Assembly (NCBI GenBank): GCA_019637095.1
Contig: JAHBWG010000054.1
Span: forward strand, 1 to 64,000
Origin: Sandaracinaceae bacterium
GTDB lineage: Bacteria > Myxococcota_A > Polyangia > Polyangiales > Sandaracinaceae
Length of the DNA stretch: 64,000 nucleotides
Direction: 5' to 3'
Part shown: positions 63,464-64,000 of the stretch, in pieces
Numbering within the stretch: position 1 is the first letter of the stretch
How the letters are laid out: each line of letters starts with the position of its first letter
Program-made: the position numbers and the translations under genes
Notes under the pieces: model-generated
The model's database searches: none
Told to the model about the DNA's origin: nothing
The model's input: only the letters and a program-made list of their open reading frames with translations

Positions 63464-64000
63464 TCAGCGCGCGCGCCGCTCGCGCAGGAACGCCAGCAGC
63501 GCCGCGCCGTCCGCGCCGGGGACGACCGTCGAGAGCACGTCCTCGCGCTGCCGGGCGCGCACGAGCGAGAGCGCCCGGCGCGGCCCCGTCGGCCCGCCGC
63601 GCGCCTCGAGGAAGAGGTACATCGCGAGGCTCTGGTGGTACGCGAGCCGCGCCGCGTCCGCGTCGTCGATCGAGAACAGCTCTCCCTCGAGTGACGCGAA
63701 CGGGATCCAGTACCCGCGCTCGACCATCCGCTGCCACGCCGCCTCGTTCGCCGCGGTCGGCGGGCCCTCCATCGCCTGCGCGAGGCCCTCGCCGAGCCAG
63801 GTCGGGATCGGCGCCGCCAGCATCGCGAGCGCGGCGTGCGCCGCCTCGTGCCGGGTCACGCGCGAGGCGCGCGGGCCCTCGAGCGTGCGCGCGTCGACGT
63901 GCAGCGCTCCGTCGAACACCGCGCCGCTCCAGCTCGGCGCGCACGTCGCGCGGCGCATGTCCTCGACGTCGTGGTAGACCACGACGAGCAGCTCCGCGCG
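63464..64000 (-). CDS. zinc metallopeptidase-like protein (partial, 5' end outside window)
   Basis: The frame is open to the right edge, so only the C-terminal ~178 residues are present. They contain a gluzincin-type HExxH motif (TRHEAAHAALA) and a downstream acidic residue in PTWLGEGLAQAMEG that fits the third zinc ligand, as in the peptidase MA-like domains often preceded by TPR repeats in myxobacterial proteins. The C-terminal part is helical. N-terminal domains and a signal peptide cannot be seen. Confidence 0.75.
   Translation of the reverse strand, partial: RAELLVVVYHDVEDMRRATCAPSWSGAVFDGALHVDARTLEGPRASRVTRHEAAHAALAMLAAPIPTWLGEGLAQAMEGPPTAANEAAWQRMVERGYWIPFASLEGELFSIDDADAARLAYHQSLAMYLFLEARGGPTGPRRALSLVRARQREDVLSTVVPGADGAALLAFLRERRAR

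Overview
The window is very GC-rich with strong G/C bias at third codon positions. It carries several eukaryote-type Ser/Thr kinases, PEGA proteins, an FHA protein, an AgmX/PglI-type protein, and lipoproteins with Asp/Ala/Gly 'DAG' linkers. This combination points to a myxobacterium (Myxococcota), most like the Polyangiales/Sandaracinaceae; this is inference from gene content, not a database match. No rRNA, tRNA, CRISPR array, transposase or phage gene was seen.

Layout. 1-5583: an acidic tandem repeat at the left edge, a PilZ protein behind a good sigma70-type promoter, an AgmX/PglI-type periplasmic protein and the FtsK translocase on the minus strand, and a divergent HEAT lipoprotein separated from ftsK by a region with a perfect 16-bp palindrome. 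5580-10805 (+): FHA protein, alpha/beta hydrolase, Sel1-repeat lipoprotein, membrane Ser/Thr kinase, DUF4336 protein. 10849-18221 (-): two translationally coupled DUF3857/transglutaminase-like envelope proteins, one with a lost catalytic triad. 18352-21351: UbiA prenyltransferase, a polyproline secreted repeat protein, exonuclease III. 21487-23186 (-): a fatty-acid hydroxylase/sterol desaturase superfamily membrane enzyme coupled by a 4-nt overlap to a lipoprotein ending in a Hedgehog/intein-like (Hint) domain.

23277-33833 (+): a Ser/Thr kinase with PEGA domain, a PEGA/TPR protein, and four consecutive paralogous lipoproteins with a MopE-like Cys/Asp metal-binding motif and a propeller-like C-terminus, mostly with overlapping stop/start codons. 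33916-37993: an outer-membrane barrel protein, a small unknown gene, a GAF-GGDEF-EAL protein, a ketopantoate-reductase-like protein. 38065-46108 (-): a tight biosynthetic operon (zinc-type dehydrogenase, AsnB amidotransferase, SAM methyltransferase, Fe(II)/2OG-type oxygenase, NRPS adenylation-carrier-reductase, NadR-like NMN adenylyltransferase/kinase) in which every junction overlaps and which starts at a recognisable promoter/operator. 46168-49726 (-): RtcA, a methyltransferase, a large class V PLP enzyme. 49788-54705 (+): small acidic protein, a 526-bp non-coding stretch rich in inverted repeats, and a one-module NRPS (C-A-T-TE) whose thioesterase nucleophile is Cys.

54792-57143 (+): rubrerythrin, CCG-domain Fe-S protein and DUF3501, probably a peroxide/redox operon. 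57188-64000: radical SAM protein bracketed by copies of a ~30-bp repeat, YbjN/chaperone-like protein, RDD-type Ser/Thr kinase, biosynthetic arginine decarboxylase, MazG-like pyrophosphohydrolase and a zinc metallopeptidase running off the right edge.

The most novel candidates are the desaturase/Hint-lipoprotein pair, the NadR-containing A-T-R NRPS operon, and the kinase/PEGA/four-paralogue surface operon.
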